From positions 253,685 through 317,684 of the forward strand of contig NZ_LMSH01000001.1 in NCBI RefSeq assembly GCF_001428365.1: a stretch of DNA of 64,000 bases. The letters run 5' to 3'. Positions 33,353-41,505 of the stretch are shown here, in pieces. The DNA is from Arthrobacter sp. Soil763 (GTDB lineage: Bacteria > Actinomycetota > Actinomycetes > Actinomycetales > Micrococcaceae). Each line of letters begins with the position of its first letter. Position 1 is the stretch's first letter. The notes under the pieces were generated by a model. The model did not search any database, was not told where the DNA came from, and saw only the letters and a program-made list of their open reading frames with translations. The position numbers and the translations under genes are program-made.

Positions 33353-33616
33353 ATGGGCATTTCCTCAGCACATCCCGCACCTCCCCGGCAGGCGGCGCGC
33401 GTCGCACGCCTCCTGGGGCGGGCAGCCGGCCGCCTCCGTGGGACGCATCCGCCCTTCCGGATCGGGGACGTGGTTACCGGGGACGACCCGTTCAACGGCC
33501 GCCGCACCGGAACCGTCACGGTCATCCGGGCGCCGTTTGTCGGGCTGCGCATCCCGGGGACTCCGGCCGGCACCCTGGTGTATTTCGACCACCGCGACGT
33601 CGAAGCCCTCCGCTGA
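33353..33616 (+). CDS. Hypothetical protein, 87 residues
   Basis: No family recognised. The ATG at 33353 follows an AAGGAG site at about 33340. A longer form from an ATG at 33212, also with an AGAAGGAG site, would add 47 mostly basic residues. The C-terminal half is beta-rich (FRIGDVVTGDDPFNGRRTGTV, VIRAPFVGLRIPG, LVYFDHRDV), like a small KOW or SH3-type barrel. The N-terminal part is basic (RQAARVARLLGRAAGRLRG), which would suit nucleic-acid contact; this is inference. It is followed by a hairpin terminator. Confidence 0.58.
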   Translation: MGISSAHPAPPRQAARVARLLGRAAGRLRGTHPPFRIGDVVTGDDPFNGRRTGTVTVIRAPFVGLRIPGTPAGTLVYFDHRDVEALR

Positions 33617-33679
33617 TTCCTGCTGCGGCCAGGGTCTCGAGGCCGCCGCTCAACAGAGTGCGTAAGGCCCCGCAACGCC

Positions 33680-33715
33680 GGAACCCGCCCGGACGCTGAC
33701 GTCCGGACGGGTTCC
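33680..33715. terminator. Hairpin between convergent genes
   Basis: Arms 33680-33695 and 33700-33715 pair over 16 positions (15 Watson-Crick plus one mismatch that can wobble) around a CTGA loop. It lies between the stop at 33616 and the convergent stop at 33739. It lacks a T run, so it is only a likely terminator for either direction. Confidence 0.55.
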
Positions 33716-33738
33716 AGTGGGGGCGAGGGCGCCGGGAT

Positions 33739-34488
33739 TTACCGGGCGGACCAGCCGCCGTCCATGGTGTAGCTGGCGCCGGTCACCATGCCGGCGTCGT
33801 TCGAAGCCAGCCAGGCGACCAGCGACGCGACTTCCTCCGGCTCGACCAGCCGCTTGACCGCAGCCTCGGTGAGCATGATCTTGGCCAGCACCTCCGACTC
33901 GGGGATGCCGTGGACCTTGGCCTGGTCCGCGATCTGCGACTCGACCAGCGGCGTCCGGACGTAGCCGGGGTTGATGCAGTTGGACGTTACGCCGTGCGCG
34001 CCGCCTTCCAGCGCCGTCACCTTGCTCAGCCCTTCCAGGCCGTGCTTGGCGGAGACGTAGGCGCTCTTGAACGGTGACGCCCGCAGCCCGTGGACCGAGG
34101 ACAGGTTGATGATCCGGCCGAAGTTGTTGGCGTACATGTGCGGCAGCGCGGCCCGGATCAGCAGGAACGGGGCTTCCAGCATGAGGGTGATCAGGCGGCG
34201 GAAGTCCGCCGGATCAAAGTCCTCGATCGGGCTGATCCGCTGGATCCCGGCGTTGTTGACCAGGATGTCGCAGTCCAGGCTGAGCGTCTGCAGGGCGTCG
34301 ACGTCGAGCAGGTTCACCGCCCAGGCGGTGCCGCCGACCTCGTCGGCGAGGGCGGACGCCGCGGCTTCGTCGACGTCGGCAACCACCACCTTTGCTCCCC
34401 GCGCTGCCAGGGCGCGGACGCTGGCCGCGCCGATCCCGCCCGCGCCGCCGGTAACCAGGGCCTTGCGGCCATTGAGTGAATTTTCCAT
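33739..34488 (-). CDS. 3-Hydroxybutyrate dehydrogenase-type short-chain dehydrogenase
   Basis: 249 residues from the ATG 34486-34488, about nine bases after GGAAGG; upstream in-frame starts add only ten residues. The Rossmann motif TGGAGGIG is at 13-20, NNAG at about 78-81, Ser131 and YVSAK (Y144, K148) form the active site. The block TALEGGAHGVTSNCINPGYVRTPLVE is typical of D-3-hydroxybutyrate dehydrogenases. They oxidise 3-hydroxybutyrate to acetoacetate with NAD+. It follows an MHS-family transporter gene on the same strand by 76 bases, which would import its substrate. Confidence 0.87.
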   Translation of the reverse strand: MENSLNGRKALVTGGAGGIGAASVRALAARGAKVVVADVDEAAASALADEVGGTAWAVNLLDVDALQTLSLDCDILVNNAGIQRISPIEDFDPADFRRLITLMLEAPFLLIRAALPHMYANNFGRIINLSSVHGLRASPFKSAYVSAKHGLEGLSKVTALEGGAHGVTSNCINPGYVRTPLVESQIADQAKVHGIPESEVLAKIMLTEAAVKRLVEPEEVASLVAWLASNDAGMVTGASYTMDGGWSAR

Positions 34489-34564
34489 TACCCAGCCTTC
34501 CATTCGTAGAGACACACGGTTCGAGTCAAACGGTCCACCGACCTCCGGTGACGAGTCAAGCAGT

Positions 34565-35941
34565 TCAGCGTCCGGCCGGGACCAGTCCCTCGCGTTCGGC
34601 GTCGGCCCGGTCCACGTCCTCCAGGGCGATGCCCTTGGTTTCCTTCAGGCTGAGGACGGCCGCCGTGGTGATGGCACAGGCCACCACGAGGTAGATGGCC
34701 GTCGGCAGCCAGGAGCCGGTGTCCTTGAGCCATGCGGTGGCCAGCAGGGGCGCCAGCGAGCCGGCGAAGATCGAGGTGACCTGGGAGCCCAGCGAGACGC
34801 CGGCGTAGCGCATCCGCGTCGGGAACAGCTCGGACATCAGGGCTGGCTGGCCGGCGTACATGAACGCGTGCAGGCACAGGCCGATCGTCACGGCGAGCAC
34901 GATGATGGCCGGGTTGCGGGTGTCGAACATCGGGAAGGCGAAGAACGGCCAGGCGGCCCCGCTGATGGCGCCGACCAGGTAGACCGGTTTGCGGCCCCAG
35001 CTGTCCACGAGCCGGCCGACCTGCGGGATGACCAGGAAGTGGATGACGTGGGCGATCAGCAGCGCCAGCAGCAGCGAGGAGGTGTCGTACTTGTGCACGC
35101 TCTTGAGGTAGACGATGGCGAAGCTGACCACGAGGTAGTACATGATGTTTTCCGCGAACCGCAGGCCCATGGCCTGGAGGATGCCCTTGGGGTATTTGCG
35201 GATGACTTCACGGACGCCGTAGCTGACGGCCTGTTCCTGCTCGAGCTGGGCCTTGGCCTCCAGGAAGATCGGAGCCTCGGAGACGTGGGTGCGGATGTAG
35301 TAGCCGACGAACACGATCACGGCGGACAGCCAGAACGCCACGCGCCAGCCCCAGCCGAGGAAGTCGGGGGCGCTGAGGACGTTGGACATGATGAACAGGA
35401 CCAGCGTGGCCAGCAGGTTTCCGACCGGCACGGCGGCCTGCGGCCAGCTGGACCAGAACCCGCGGGAGGCGTTCGGGCTGTGTTCGGCCACGAGCAGCAC
35501 GGCGCCGCCCCATTCGCCGCCCAGCGCGAAGCCCTGGATGAAGCGCAAGAAGACCAGCAGGGCCGGGGCGAGGTAGCCCAGTTCCGCGAAGCCCGGGAGG
35601 CAGCCCATCAGGAAGGTGGAGACGCCGATGATGACGATGGTCAGCTGCAGGGTGGGCTTGCGGCCGAGCTTGTCGCCGATCTGGCCGAAGACGATGCCGC
35701 CCAGCGGGCGGGCCACGAAGCCGACGGCGTAGGTCAGGAACGCCTGGATGATGCCGTCGAGCTCGTTGCCCGTGGCGGGGAAGAAGTATTTGCCGAAGAC
35801 CAGGGTGGCGGCGGTGGCGTAGAGGAAGAATTCGTACCATTCCACGACGGTTCCGACCATCGAGGCGGCGACGATTTTCTTGAGGCCGGCGCCCTTGGCG
35901 GCTGCGGCGGGGGGTGTTGCGGAGCGTTGGTCTACGCTCAT
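34565..35941 (-). CDS. MFS transporter, metabolite:H+ symporter (MHS) family
   Basis: 458 residues from the ATG 35939-35941 with an AAGGAGA site; the frame extends upstream without a better start. Twelve membrane segments. The MHS signatures are visible: MVGTVVEWYEFFLYATAATLVFG in helix I, RPLGGIVFGQIGDKLGRKP between helices II and III, and RFIQGFALGGEWGGAVLL. Members import organic acids such as ketoglutarate, shikimate or short acids. With the dehydrogenase downstream, 3-hydroxybutyrate is the likely substrate. The divergent LysR gene at 36075 probably controls both. Confidence 0.92.
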   Translation of the reverse strand: MSVDQRSATPPAAAAKGAGLKKIVAASMVGTVVEWYEFFLYATAATLVFGKYFFPATGNELDGIIQAFLTYAVGFVARPLGGIVFGQIGDKLGRKPTLQLTIVIIGVSTFLMGCLPGFAELGYLAPALLVFLRFIQGFALGGEWGGAVLLVAEHSPNASRGFWSSWPQAAVPVGNLLATLVLFIMSNVLSAPDFLGWGWRVAFWLSAVIVFVGYYIRTHVSEAPIFLEAKAQLEQEQAVSYGVREVIRKYPKGILQAMGLRFAENIMYYLVVSFAIVYLKSVHKYDTSSLLLALLIAHVIHFLVIPQVGRLVDSWGRKPVYLVGAISGAAWPFFAFPMFDTRNPAIIVLAVTIGLCLHAFMYAGQPALMSELFPTRMRYAGVSLGSQVTSIFAGSLAPLLATAWLKDTGSWLPTAIYLVVACAITTAAVLSLKETKGIALEDVDRADAEREGLVPAGR

Positions 35942-36074
35942 GTAGTTCTCCTTAGTGTCCACGATGACACGCGCTGTGATGCACGGCACTGAAAATGGGC
36001 CTCATCGAGTATTGCCGCACATTTTCTGCGATTCAATGGCCAAACGGGCACCGGCTATGTGCAGAATTGCAGAT

Positions 36075-36992
36075 ATGAATGCGAATCCCGACGATCTCCT
36101 GGTGCTGCTGGCGGTGTCCCGTTCGGCGAAGTTCACGACGGCGGCGCAAGTGCTGGGCCTGAACCACACCACCGTCTCGCGGCGGATCGCGGCGCTGGAA
36201 AAGGCCCTCGGCGGGCGGGTGCTCTCCCGGGCCTCCGGCGGCTGGGAGTTGACCGAACTCGGCGCCGCCGCGGTTGCCGTGGCCGAGCAGGTCGAGGGCG
36301 CGGTGCGTTCGCTGGAGAAGCCGGGGACGACGCCGGACCCGGTCACCGGCGTCGTGCGCATGACGGCCACAGACGGGTTCAGCGCCTACATTGCGGCGCC
36401 CGCGGTGGCCCGGCTGCGCCGGCACCACCCCGGGCTCAGCGTGGAGATCATCACGGTCACCCGGCGGGCGCTGCAGCAGCGCTCCGGCCTGGACATCGAG
36501 GTGGTGGTCGGCGAGCCGCAGGTGCACCGGGCGGAGGCGGCCCGGCTGGGAGAGTACATGCTGGGTATGTATGCCTCCGAAAGCTACCTGGCCGAGTACG
36601 GGACCCCGACGTCGGTGGACGAACTGAAGGCGCATCCGCTGGTCTACTTTGTCGACTCGATGCTGCAGGTGGATGACCTCGACGCCCCGCGGCGGCTGGT
36701 GCCGACCATGCGCGACGGACTGAGCTCCACCAACGTCTTCGTGCACGTGGAGGCCACCCGCGCGGGCGCGGGCATCGGCTTCCTGCCCTGTTTTGCCGCG
36801 GACCTGCACCCGGACCTGGTGCGGCTGCTGCCGGAGGAGTTCGCCGAACTGCTCCCCTACTGGATGGTCCTGCGCCCCGACTCGATGCGCCGGCCGGCCG
36901 TCGCCGCCGTCGTCCAGGCCCTGCGCGAGCAGACCGAGGCGCACCGCGAGGCGCTGCTGGGCCGCGCCGGGGCCGGATCGATTGCTCCGTAG
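36075..36992 (+). CDS. LysR-family regulator, divergent from the transporter/dehydrogenase pair
   Basis: 305 residues from the ATG at 36075; an upstream in-frame start at 35955 would intrude into the shared promoter region. The N-terminal helix-turn-helix reads FTTAAQVLGLNHTTVSRRIAALEKALGG. The C-terminal effector domain is of the periplasmic-binding type (VVVGEPQVHRAE, AGAGIGFLPCF). Divergent placement 133 bases from the transporter start is the usual LysR arrangement, so it likely activates that operon in the presence of its substrate. Confidence 0.88.
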   Translation: MNANPDDLLVLLAVSRSAKFTTAAQVLGLNHTTVSRRIAALEKALGGRVLSRASGGWELTELGAAAVAVAEQVEGAVRSLEKPGTTPDPVTGVVRMTATDGFSAYIAAPAVARLRRHHPGLSVEIITVTRRALQQRSGLDIEVVVGEPQVHRAEAARLGEYMLGMYASESYLAEYGTPTSVDELKAHPLVYFVDSMLQVDDLDAPRRLVPTMRDGLSSTNVFVHVEATRAGAGIGFLPCFAADLHPDLVRLLPEEFAELLPYWMVLRPDSMRRPAVAAVVQALREQTEAHREALLGRAGAGSIAP

Positions 36993-37020
36993 ACGCCGTG
37001 CCGGGGCCGCATAAGGGCCG

Positions 37021-37980
37021 CTACGGGGCGGTCGACGACGGCGGAGCGTCCGGCGGCGCGGCGGCCCGCTCGTAGGGCTGCGCGGCCGGAGCCGGCGGGT
37101 CGTGGCGGACCATGGCGCCGGCGGCGAAGGCGCGGACCTTGGCGTCGTCCCAGATGTGGGCGGGGACCGCGCCGCCGAGCAGGCGCCGGGCGAGGCCGGG
37201 ATCGGCCCCGAGGGGCGCGTCGCTGCCGGCGATGATCATGTTGCCGTAGCGCCGGCCCTTGAGCATGGCCGGGTCGGCGATGATCACCGTGTGGGCGAAC
37301 GCTGCCGCGATGGTTGCGGCGTCCTCGCGGGCGTTGGCCAGGGCCGGGGCGTCGCCGGAATTCACCACGTAGATACCGTCCGGAGCAAGGACGCGTTTGG
37401 CGTGCGCGGTGAATTCGCTCGTCGTGAGCGGCCGCGGTGTCAGGGAACCGGCGAAGACGTCCCGGATGATCAAGTCGCGTGTCTGCGCCGTCAGGGACTC
37501 GGTGACCTCGCGGGCCTCCCCGACCCGCAGGCGCAGCAGGGGCGCCTTGGGCAGGTCAAACCAGCCGCGGACGTACTCGGCGAGCTTGCCGTCCAGTTCC
37601 ACCACCACCTGGCGGGCTTCGGGGTAGGCGGCATGGAAGTAGCGGGCCAGCGAGCAGGCTCCGCCGCCCAGGTGCAGGGCGCGCAGCCGCGGCCGGTTCG
37701 CCGGCGGCCAGCGAGATTCCACCAGCGCGGCGATCCAGCGCATGTACTCGAAGTCCAGGAACAGGGGGTCCGCGAGGTCGATGTGCGAACTCATCACGCC
37801 GTTGATCCGCAGCAGCCAGCCGGTCGAATTGTCCTGGTCCGGGACCAGCTCGCAGTCTCCGGTGTCGATGTAGTACACGCCCGCGACGGGTCCGTCCGGC
37901 CGCGAACCCCGCGGCAGCTCCACCACTCCGGGCGCGGGACTTGCCGCGCTGCGGCCGGCCGCCCTCCCCCGCTTGGCCAT
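37021..37980 (-). CDS. Spermidine synthase-like protein
   Basis: 319 residues, no membrane segments. The S-adenosyl-type nucleotide fold shows RLRALHLGGGACSLARYFH (Gly-rich loop), QVVVELDGKLAEYVRGWF and IIRDVFAGSLTP. This is the polyamine-synthase-like family, in which actinobacterial members often lack a proven aminopropyl-transfer activity. The VELD and RDVF strands keep the acidic residues that hold the nucleotide. The C-terminal 40 residues are a Pro/Ala-rich extension. It stands alone, with the LysR gene convergent. Confidence 0.78.
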   Translation of the reverse strand: MAKRGRAAGRSAASPAPGVVELPRGSRPDGPVAGVYYIDTGDCELVPDQDNSTGWLLRINGVMSSHIDLADPLFLDFEYMRWIAALVESRWPPANRPRLRALHLGGGACSLARYFHAAYPEARQVVVELDGKLAEYVRGWFDLPKAPLLRLRVGEAREVTESLTAQTRDLIIRDVFAGSLTPRPLTTSEFTAHAKRVLAPDGIYVVNSGDAPALANAREDAATIAAAFAHTVIIADPAMLKGRRYGNMIIAGSDAPLGADPGLARRLLGGAVPAHIWDDAKVRAFAAGAMVRHDPPAPAAQPYERAAAPPDAPPSSTAP

Positions 37981-38068
37981 CAGCCGTCCGCCGTCGTACT
38001 CATGCTCTTACCCTAGCCGCCCTTGTTCGGACGATTTTCGGTTTCTCCTTGAAATCAGATGAGAAGCG

Positions 38069-38105
38069 TGCTTACCATTCGATAGTAATCATGCTTACTA
38101 TTCGA
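38069..38105. promoter_or_regulatory. Direct and inverted repeats before the stress operon
   Basis: TGCTTACCATTCGA (38069-38082) recurs as TGCTTACTATTCGA (38092-38105), 13 of 14 identical, 23 bases apart, roughly two helix turns. Between and across them ATAGTAA and TTACTAT form 7-base inverted arms (38082-38101). The cluster is 57-93 bases before the first gene and markedly AT-richer than its surroundings. It suits a regulator binding two sites; its identity is unknown. Confidence 0.68.
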
Positions 38106-38161
38106 GTTCGCCGCTGCTGGTTTGACCGCCGGCGGCAGATCTACAAGGAAAGAGAGCGACG

Positions 38162-39040
38162 ATGACAGAGAACCAGTGGCCCCAGGACGGCAGCTACGGC
38201 ACTCCCGCTACAGTGCAGGGGACGGAGCCGGATCTGCGGCAGACCTCGACGTTCCCGACCGCTTCCACCGGGACGTCCTCGAAGACCGACGCCGCCAAGG
38301 GCGAGGCCGGCGAAGTGACCCGGCAGGCCGCGGACGCGGCCCACAACGTCACCGAAACCGCCAAGGCCGAAGCGGCCAACGTCGCCGGGGAGGTCAAGAG
38401 CAACGCCAAGGATCTCCTGCACCAGGCGCGGACCGATCTCACCGCTCAGGCCGGGACCCAGCAGCAGAAGGCTGCCCAGGGCCTTCGGTCGATCTCCAGC
38501 GAACTGCACAGCATGGCCGATTCCTCGGAGCAGCCCGGTGTCGCCACCGACCTGATCCGTCAGGCCGCCGAGCGATCCTCCTCGGTAGCGAGCTGGCTCG
38601 ATAACCGCGACCCGGGATCGCTCCTGAACGAAGTGAAGTCCTTCGCCCGCCAGCGTCCCGGCACCTTCCTGCTGGCCGCCGCCGGCGCCGGCATCCTGGC
38701 CGGCCGGCTGAGCCGGAGCCTGAGCGCCGGAGCGCCGGAGACGACGTCCGCAGGCACCGCCCAGGCCGGCCCGCAGCACGCCGCCCCGGTCACCCGGGTT
38801 CCGGATGCCGGCGTCGCCGTCCCGCCGCCGCCGGTGACGTACCCGGAGACGACGACGGCGGGCACCGCCGGCGCCTACCCGGCCACCACGGGCGCCGAAA
38901 CCTACCCGCCCAGCCCGCTGGAAGGGTCCGGAACCGCCGCCGATCCGTGGGCGAGCGATCCGCTCGCTGCCGACCCCTACCGCGTCGATCCGGCCATCGA
39001 CCCCGACCGTAAGGATCCGTTCGACGGAGGCCGTCGATGA
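38162..39040 (+). CDS. Apolipoprotein-like helical protein of a DUF3618/holin/BrkB operon
   Basis: 292 residues. A long Ala/Lys/Glu helical stretch (about residues 40-110, EVTRQAADAAHNVTETAKAE) with LEA-like repeats is followed by a hydrophobic segment (RPGTFLLAAAGAGILAGRLSRSL, about 170-190). A Pro/Thr-rich, acidic tail completes it. The helical part suggests a membrane-surface-binding amphipathic region. In actinobacteria such proteins occur with phage-holin-like and DUF3618 proteins in stress operons. Its stop overlaps the next start by 4 bases. Function unknown. Confidence 0.72.
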   Translation: MTENQWPQDGSYGTPATVQGTEPDLRQTSTFPTASTGTSSKTDAAKGEAGEVTRQAADAAHNVTETAKAEAANVAGEVKSNAKDLLHQARTDLTAQAGTQQQKAAQGLRSISSELHSMADSSEQPGVATDLIRQAAERSSSVASWLDNRDPGSLLNEVKSFARQRPGTFLLAAAGAGILAGRLSRSLSAGAPETTSAGTAQAGPQHAAPVTRVPDAGVAVPPPPVTYPETTTAGTAGAYPATTGAETYPPSPLEGSGTAADPWASDPLAADPYRVDPAIDPDRKDPFDGGRR

Positions 39041-39468
39041 GCGCCGACATGCCCACGGGCACCCCGATGCCTCCCACAGAGGCCCACGTCAAGGCGGAGA
39101 CCACCTCCCTGGGCGACCTGCTCGGTGAGGTCACCCGCGACATGTCCACCCTGATGCGTCAGGAGGTGGAACTGGCCAAGGCCGAGCTGAAGCAGTCCAC
39201 CAGCCGGGCCGGCAAGGGCGGCGGCATGCTCGCCGGCGCCGGCGTCGCGGGCCACTTCGTCCTGCTGTTCCTTTCCCTCGCTCTCTGGTGGGGGCTGGGA
39301 ACACTGATGGGGCTCGGGTGGTCCGGCGTCGTCGTCGCGGTCATCTGGGGCATCATCGCCGCCGTCCTGGCCTCGATCGGCCGCAAGGAACTCAAGGCGA
39401 TCAAGGGCATGCCCCAGACCGCCGAGACGATCCAGGAAATCCCCCCGACCCTCAAGCCCAGCCACTAA
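39037..39468 (+). CDS. Actinobacterial holin-superfamily-III-like membrane protein (PF07332 type)
   Basis: 143 residues. The family pattern is LGDLLGEVTRDMSTLMRQEVELAKAELKQS, then two adjacent membrane segments (GVAGHFVLLFLSLALWWGLG and WSGVVVAVIWGIIAAVLASIG) and a charged C-terminus. Despite the name, chromosomal copies next to DUF3618 are not phage genes and are thought to belong to the envelope. The start overlaps the preceding gene (ATGA), and the next gene follows 15 bases later. Confidence 0.83.
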   Translation: MSADMPTGTPMPPTEAHVKAETTSLGDLLGEVTRDMSTLMRQEVELAKAELKQSTSRAGKGGGMLAGAGVAGHFVLLFLSLALWWGLGTLMGLGWSGVVVAVIWGIIAAVLASIGRKELKAIKGMPQTAETIQEIPPTLKPSH

Positions 39469-39483
39469 AGCGAGGAAGACACA

Positions 39484-40080
39484 ATGAGTGAAAACCCAGA
39501 TGCAATCCGCGCCGACATTGAAGCAACCCGCGCCCGGCTCGGAACCAACGTTGACGCTGTGGCTGACAAGGTCACCCCGTCGAACATCGTCCACCGCCAG
39601 ACGGACAAGGTTAAAGACGCCGTCTTCGGAGTGAAGGAGAAAGTCATGGGAGCAGCCGACCACACCGCCGGGAACGTCCATTCCGCGGGCGGAAGCGCCG
39701 CGTCCCACCTGAACGACGCCGGTTCCGCAGTCGCCGATGCGCCGCACCAGGCCAAGGTCAAGACCCAGGGCAACCCGCTCGCAGCAGGGCTGATCGCCTT
39801 CGGCGCCGGCCTGCTGGTGTCCTCGCTGATCCCGGCGAGCACCAAGGAACGGGAAGCCGCCGACGCGCTCAAGTCCGCGGCGGAACCGCTCACCACGGAG
39901 CTGACCGACGCGGCCAAGAACGTCGCCGAGGGGCTTCGGGAACCGGCCCAAGAAGCCATGGAGAACGTCAAGGCCACGGCCACCGACGCCGCCCAAAACG
40001 TCAAGGGGGAAGGCCAGAGCGCCGTCTCCGACGTGAAGGACCGCGCCGTGGACGCCAAGGACAACGTCCAGCAGGCCTGA
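39484..40080 (+). CDS. DUF3618 domain protein
   Basis: 198 residues. The N-terminal DUF3618 motif PDAIRADIEATRARLGTNVD (about residues 5-24) is unmistakable. A helical region leads to one hydrophobic segment (NPLAAGLIAFGAGLLVSSLIP, about 99-119), followed by a long Ala/Lys/Glu/Val helix region (SAAEPLTTELTDAAKNVAEG) with LEA-like repeats. It is the third gene of the operon. Function is not established; a role in cell-envelope stress is inferred from its neighbours. Confidence 0.85.
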   Translation: MSENPDAIRADIEATRARLGTNVDAVADKVTPSNIVHRQTDKVKDAVFGVKEKVMGAADHTAGNVHSAGGSAASHLNDAGSAVADAPHQAKVKTQGNPLAAGLIAFGAGLLVSSLIPASTKEREAADALKSAAEPLTTELTDAAKNVAEGLREPAQEAMENVKATATDAAQNVKGEGQSAVSDVKDRAVDAKDNVQQA

Positions 40081-40161
40081 CCCGACCCGGTAGACGGCCG
40101 GTTGCCCCCGCTGACGCGAAGGGCGACCGGCCGCTGCGCTTAACCACGAAAGAAGATTCCG

Positions 40162-41325
40162 ATGGCCAAGAACACCAGCAGCGCGGAAACTGGCTCCATG
40201 GAGGACGCCGAAACCACCGAGAGCAGCACCGCCAAAGCACGCACGGCACCCGCCCCTGAGGACACGCGCAAGCCCGACAGCCCGTCGGACGTGACGAAGC
40301 CGTCCTGGAAATACATTGCGAAGAAGACCCTGCGGGAGTTCACCAAGGACCAGTGCCCGGACCTCGCCGCCTCCCTGACCTATTACGCGGTGCTCTCCCT
40401 CTTCCCGGCCCTGCTGGCGCTGGTGTCCCTGCTGGGGCTGTTCGGGGATCCCAAAAAGACCACTTCGGCGCTGCTCGACGTCGTCCAGGGCATCGCCCCC
40501 GGCCAGACCGTGGACACGCTCCGCTCGGTGGTCGAGGAACTGGCCAGCTCCTCCGCGGCCGGCCTGACGCTGGTCATCGGCCTGCTTACCGCCCTGTGGT
40601 CCGCGTCCGGCTACGTCGGCGCGTTCTCCCGGGCCATGAACCGGGTCTACGAAATCGATGAGGGCCGGACGTTCATCAAGCTGCGCGGGACCATCCTCGG
40701 CGTGACCCTGGTCAACCTGCTGATCGTGGTCGTGCTGGCCGCGATGCTGGTGCTCAGCGGTCCCGTCGCCGAATCCGTCGGCAACCTCCTCGGCCTGGGC
40801 GACGCCTTCCTGGCCGTGTGGAACATCGCCAAGTGGCCGGTGATGCTGGTCCTCGTCATCCTCGCGATCGCCCTGCTGTACTACGCCACCCCCAACGTCA
40901 AGCAGCCGAAGTTCCGCTGGATGAGCATGGGCTCGGCCATCGCGCTGGTCGTGTTCCTGCTGGCCTCCCTGGCCTTCGGCTTCTACGTCGCCAACTTCAG
41001 CAGCTACAACAAGACCTACGGGGCCATCGGCGGTGTGATCATCGCGCTGCTGTGGCTCTGGATCCTGAACATGTCGCTGCTCTTCGGTGCGGAGTTCGAC
41101 GCCGAAACCGAGCGCGGGCGCCAGCTCCAGGCCGGCATCGAGGCCGAGGAAACCATTCAGCTGCCGCCCAGGGACACCAAAAAGAGCGACAAGCTGCAGG
41201 CCAAGGAAGAGGAAGACATCCGGCGCGGCCGGGAACTCCGCGAAGAGCACAGCGCCGACGCGGCAGCGCAGGACGGCACGCATGATCCTGCGCGCGGTCA
41301 GGCGCGGGACCGGTCCCGGGACTAG
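40162..41325 (+). CDS. YihY/BrkB family membrane protein
   Basis: 387 residues. A Ser/Thr/Pro-rich tail of about 45 residues is followed by six membrane segments of the BrkB fold, with family blocks DLAASLTYYAVLSLFPALLA, GALWSASGYVGAFSRAMNRVYEID-like (LLTALWSASGYVGAFSRAMN) and GAIGGVIIALLWLWILNMSLLFGAE. The C-terminus is highly charged (KKSDKLQAKEEEDIRRGREL). BrkB proteins are often annotated as ribonuclease BN in error; they are membrane proteins of unclear role. It follows the DUF3618 gene by 81 bases and closes the operon. Confidence 0.9.
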   Translation: MAKNTSSAETGSMEDAETTESSTAKARTAPAPEDTRKPDSPSDVTKPSWKYIAKKTLREFTKDQCPDLAASLTYYAVLSLFPALLALVSLLGLFGDPKKTTSALLDVVQGIAPGQTVDTLRSVVEELASSSAAGLTLVIGLLTALWSASGYVGAFSRAMNRVYEIDEGRTFIKLRGTILGVTLVNLLIVVVLAAMLVLSGPVAESVGNLLGLGDAFLAVWNIAKWPVMLVLVILAIALLYYATPNVKQPKFRWMSMGSAIALVVFLLASLAFGFYVANFSSYNKTYGAIGGVIIALLWLWILNMSLLFGAEFDAETERGRQLQAGIEAEETIQLPPRDTKKSDKLQAKEEEDIRRGRELREEHSADAAAQDGTHDPARGQARDRSRD

Positions 41326-41412
41326 GCGCCCGGCCCGGCGCCGGTCCCGGGCTAGTGCCGGGCTAGTGGCGGGCGCCGGTCCGGGCCTGCGGCCGGGCGT
41401 CCGGACGGGCGC

Positions 41413-41427
41413 AGGGCCCAAAGCCCC
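41413..41427. promoter_or_regulatory. DosR-like box before the universal stress protein gene
   Basis: AGGGCCCAAAGCCCC agrees with AGGGCCnAAAGTCCC, the reverse of the mycobacterial DosR box GGGACTTTnGGCCCT as I recall it, at 13 of 14 defined positions. It lies 79-93 bases before the start at 41506, in non-coding sequence. Confidence 0.6.
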
Positions 41428-41505
41428 TAGCCGCGGAACACTGCTCCGGCTGTAATGGGCACACGCACCGCTGGGGGTGCGATGTCCGCCTATCCGGGAG
41501 GATCC

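Noticed and set aside
39037..39468. Prophage remnant because of the holin-like gene
   Set aside because: No other phage gene is present, and this family is a regular chromosomal neighbour of DUF3618 proteins in actinobacteria.
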